From Acidobacteriota bacterium (GTDB lineage Bacteria > Acidobacteriota > Thermoanaerobaculia > UBA5066), in NCBI GenBank assembly GCA_016789625.1, contig JAEUQS010000719.1:1-7241 (forward strand): a DNA stretch of 7,241 nt. Direction: 5' to 3'. The notes beneath the pieces were generated by a model. That model searched no databases and was not told the origin of the DNA. It saw only the letters and a list, made by a program, of their open reading frames with translations. Positions within the stretch are counted from its first letter, which is position 1; each line of letters starts with the position of its first letter. The translations under genes were made by a program, and so were the position numbers. Positions 6,090-7,241 of the stretch are shown piece by piece.

Positions 6090-7241
6090 ATGACGCGGAC
6101 GGGCTTCGTTTTCAGACAGGTCAAGGCACGGCCCCTGCGGGCGTTTCTCACCGCGGGGGCCTTCGCTTTTTCCGTGGGTCTTCTGGGCTTCGTGATGGTC
6201 CTCGGACGGGCGCTCGAGCAGGACTGGTCGGTCTTCCAGGGGCAGCGGGTCATCGTGATGGCGAAGACCTCGATGTTCGACAAGCTCCCGCTGGCCTATC
6301 TCGGCAAGATCCAGGTGGATCCGGGGGTCGAGGAGGTCGTCCCCTTCGATTTCGTGATGGGCGCCTACAAGGACATGCGCGCGGAGAACCAGGTCCCCGT
6401 CTCCGGCTCGGACAGCGTGAAGCTCCTCACCGTCTACCGCGAGGCGACGCTCAGCGAGGCGCACCGGAAGGCCTGGATGGACGACCCCACGGGCTCGGTG
6501 ATCGGCCCGATCCTGGCGAAGAAGTTCGGCTGGAAGGTCGGCGACCGCATCGTGCTGAAGATGGCCGTCCAGGGCGGCGTGCTCGAGACGACCGTGCGGG
6601 GCATCTTCGACTACAAGGCCGACAACGGCCTCTACATCCACCGGAAGTACCTCGAGCAGCTCACGGGCGACACGGGAACCGTGGGCATGTTCTGGATCCT
6701 CGCGAAGACCCGCAACGACGTCGACCGCATCACGAAGAACATGAACGCCGAGTTCGAGAACGCGCCGGTGCCGGCGCGCGCCATGAGCGAGAAGCAGTGG
6801 CAGCTCAACTTCATGCAGATGCTCGGCAACGTGAAGCTGCTCTTCGGCTCGATCGCGATGGCGACGGCCTTCACGCTGCTCCTCATCACGGCGAACTCGC
6901 TCGCCATGAGCGCGCGGGAGCGGCGGAACCAGACCGGGGTTCTCCGGGTCCTGGGCTTCCAGAAGGGCGAGGTCGCGGGCTTCCTCTTCGGCGAGGCGCT
7001 CCTCTACGGGATCTTCGGCGGCCTGCTGGGCATCGCGCTCATCTTCACGTTCTGCACGACGATCGGCGCGGCCGTGGACAAGACGCAGTACGCCGGGCTC
7101 GGCGCGCTCCTGGTGCCCGAGGCCCGCGTGATCCTGATCGCGTTCGGAACGTCGACGCTCCTGGCCGCGCTCGCGGGCGTCGTCCCCGCTCTCGGCCTGA
7201 CCCGCCGCTCGATCACCGACCTCCTCCGCGAGACCTCGTAG
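6090..7241 (+). CDS. MacB/FtsX-type ABC transporter permease
   Basis: This complete 383-residue membrane protein has the four-helix topology of type VII (MacB/LolC/FtsX) ABC permeases. TM1 is at about 18-40. A large periplasmic domain of MacB_PCD type covers about 45-240 (VPFDFVMGAYKD, FGWKVGDRIVLK, then TTVRGIFDYKADNGLYIHRKYL). TM2 is at about 248-272, TM3 at 297-325 and TM4 at 342-369. The cytoplasmic loop after TM2, SARERRNQTGVLRVLGFQKGEV (274-295), is the conserved FtsX coupling region that contacts the ATPase, and the C-terminus RRSITDLLRETS is also typical. Such permeases act as dimers with a separate ATPase and use ATP for mechanotransmission or export across the envelope, not for classical transport across the inner membrane. 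No ATP-binding subunit, second permease or membrane-fusion adaptor is visible; they may follow, since the window stops at this gene's stop codon. The substrate is unknown. Confidence 0.93.
   Translation: MTRTGFVFRQVKARPLRAFLTAGAFAFSVGLLGFVMVLGRALEQDWSVFQGQRVIVMAKTSMFDKLPLAYLGKIQVDPGVEEVVPFDFVMGAYKDMRAENQVPVSGSDSVKLLTVYREATLSEAHRKAWMDDPTGSVIGPILAKKFGWKVGDRIVLKMAVQGGVLETTVRGIFDYKADNGLYIHRKYLEQLTGDTGTVGMFWILAKTRNDVDRITKNMNAEFENAPVPARAMSEKQWQLNFMQMLGNVKLLFGSIAMATAFTLLLITANSLAMSARERRNQTGVLRVLGFQKGEVAGFLFGEALLYGIFGGLLGIALIFTFCTTIGAAVDKTQYAGLGALLVPEARVILIAFGTSTLLAALAGVVPALGLTRRSITDLLRETS

Noticed and set aside
5140..6093. + strand frame overlapping the secreted-protein gene
   Set aside because: Arg/Pro/Ala-rich shadow frame; the chosen frame has a signal peptide and a good ribosome site.
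4901..6283. 460-codon minus-strand open frame across the divergent gap
   Set aside because: It spans the divergent promoter region and is antisense to the secreted protein and permease; low-complexity composition and no recognisable motif.
1..7241. CRISPR, tRNA, rRNA, insertion sequence or defence-system signatures
   Set aside because: No regularly spaced repeats, cloverleaf-like segments, transposase or nuclease motifs were seen on either strand.

Overview
The window is very GC-rich, densely coding bacterial chromosome with strong third-position G/C bias. This is why many long open frames lie antisense to or out of frame with the real genes. Six complete protein genes and one 5'-truncated gene are supported. 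No RNA gene, transposase, CRISPR array or phage gene was seen. Several features recall high-GC Acidobacteriota or Myxococcota-type genomes: two secreted proteins of unrecognised family, a TPR plus cyclic-nucleotide sensor, and -10-like boxes close to start codons. That assignment is an inference from style; no marker gene fixes it.

Layout. The left block (2-1499, + strand) holds the 3' part of a TrmN6-like N6-adenine methyltransferase, then proC (pyrroline-5-carboxylate reductase, last step of proline synthesis). Next, 1613-2812 (+) encodes a 399-residue exported protein with an Ig-like N-terminal part and an apparent duplicated C-terminal domain. It ends at a textbook intrinsic terminator. 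A 122-bp concentric inverted-repeat element (2877-2998) fills the convergent gap and runs into the 3' end of the next gene, supplying its last codons and stop.

The middle block is on the minus strand. An esterase-D-fold alpha/beta hydrolase with an N-terminal carbohydrate-binding-like domain (3999-5069) is followed 42 bp later by a TPR plus cyclic-nucleotide-binding protein without a DNA-binding domain (2985-3956). The two could be cotranscribed, but a separate promoter-like box lies between them.

The right block (+ strand) is divergent from the esterase across an 86-bp gap that carries a 10-bp-arm dyad and a 22-bp-phased direct repeat, a plausible operator. It encodes a secreted protein of unrecognised family (5156-6067), then 22 bp later a complete MacB/FtsX-type ABC permease (6090-7241) whose stop codon is the last base of the window. 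The permease's ATPase and any periplasmic adaptor are not in view.

I found no clear previously undescribed multi-gene system. The best leads are the palindromic element that ends a gene, the repeats between the divergent genes, the duplicated secreted domain, the HTH-less cyclic-nucleotide protein, and the -10-like boxes very close to start codons.
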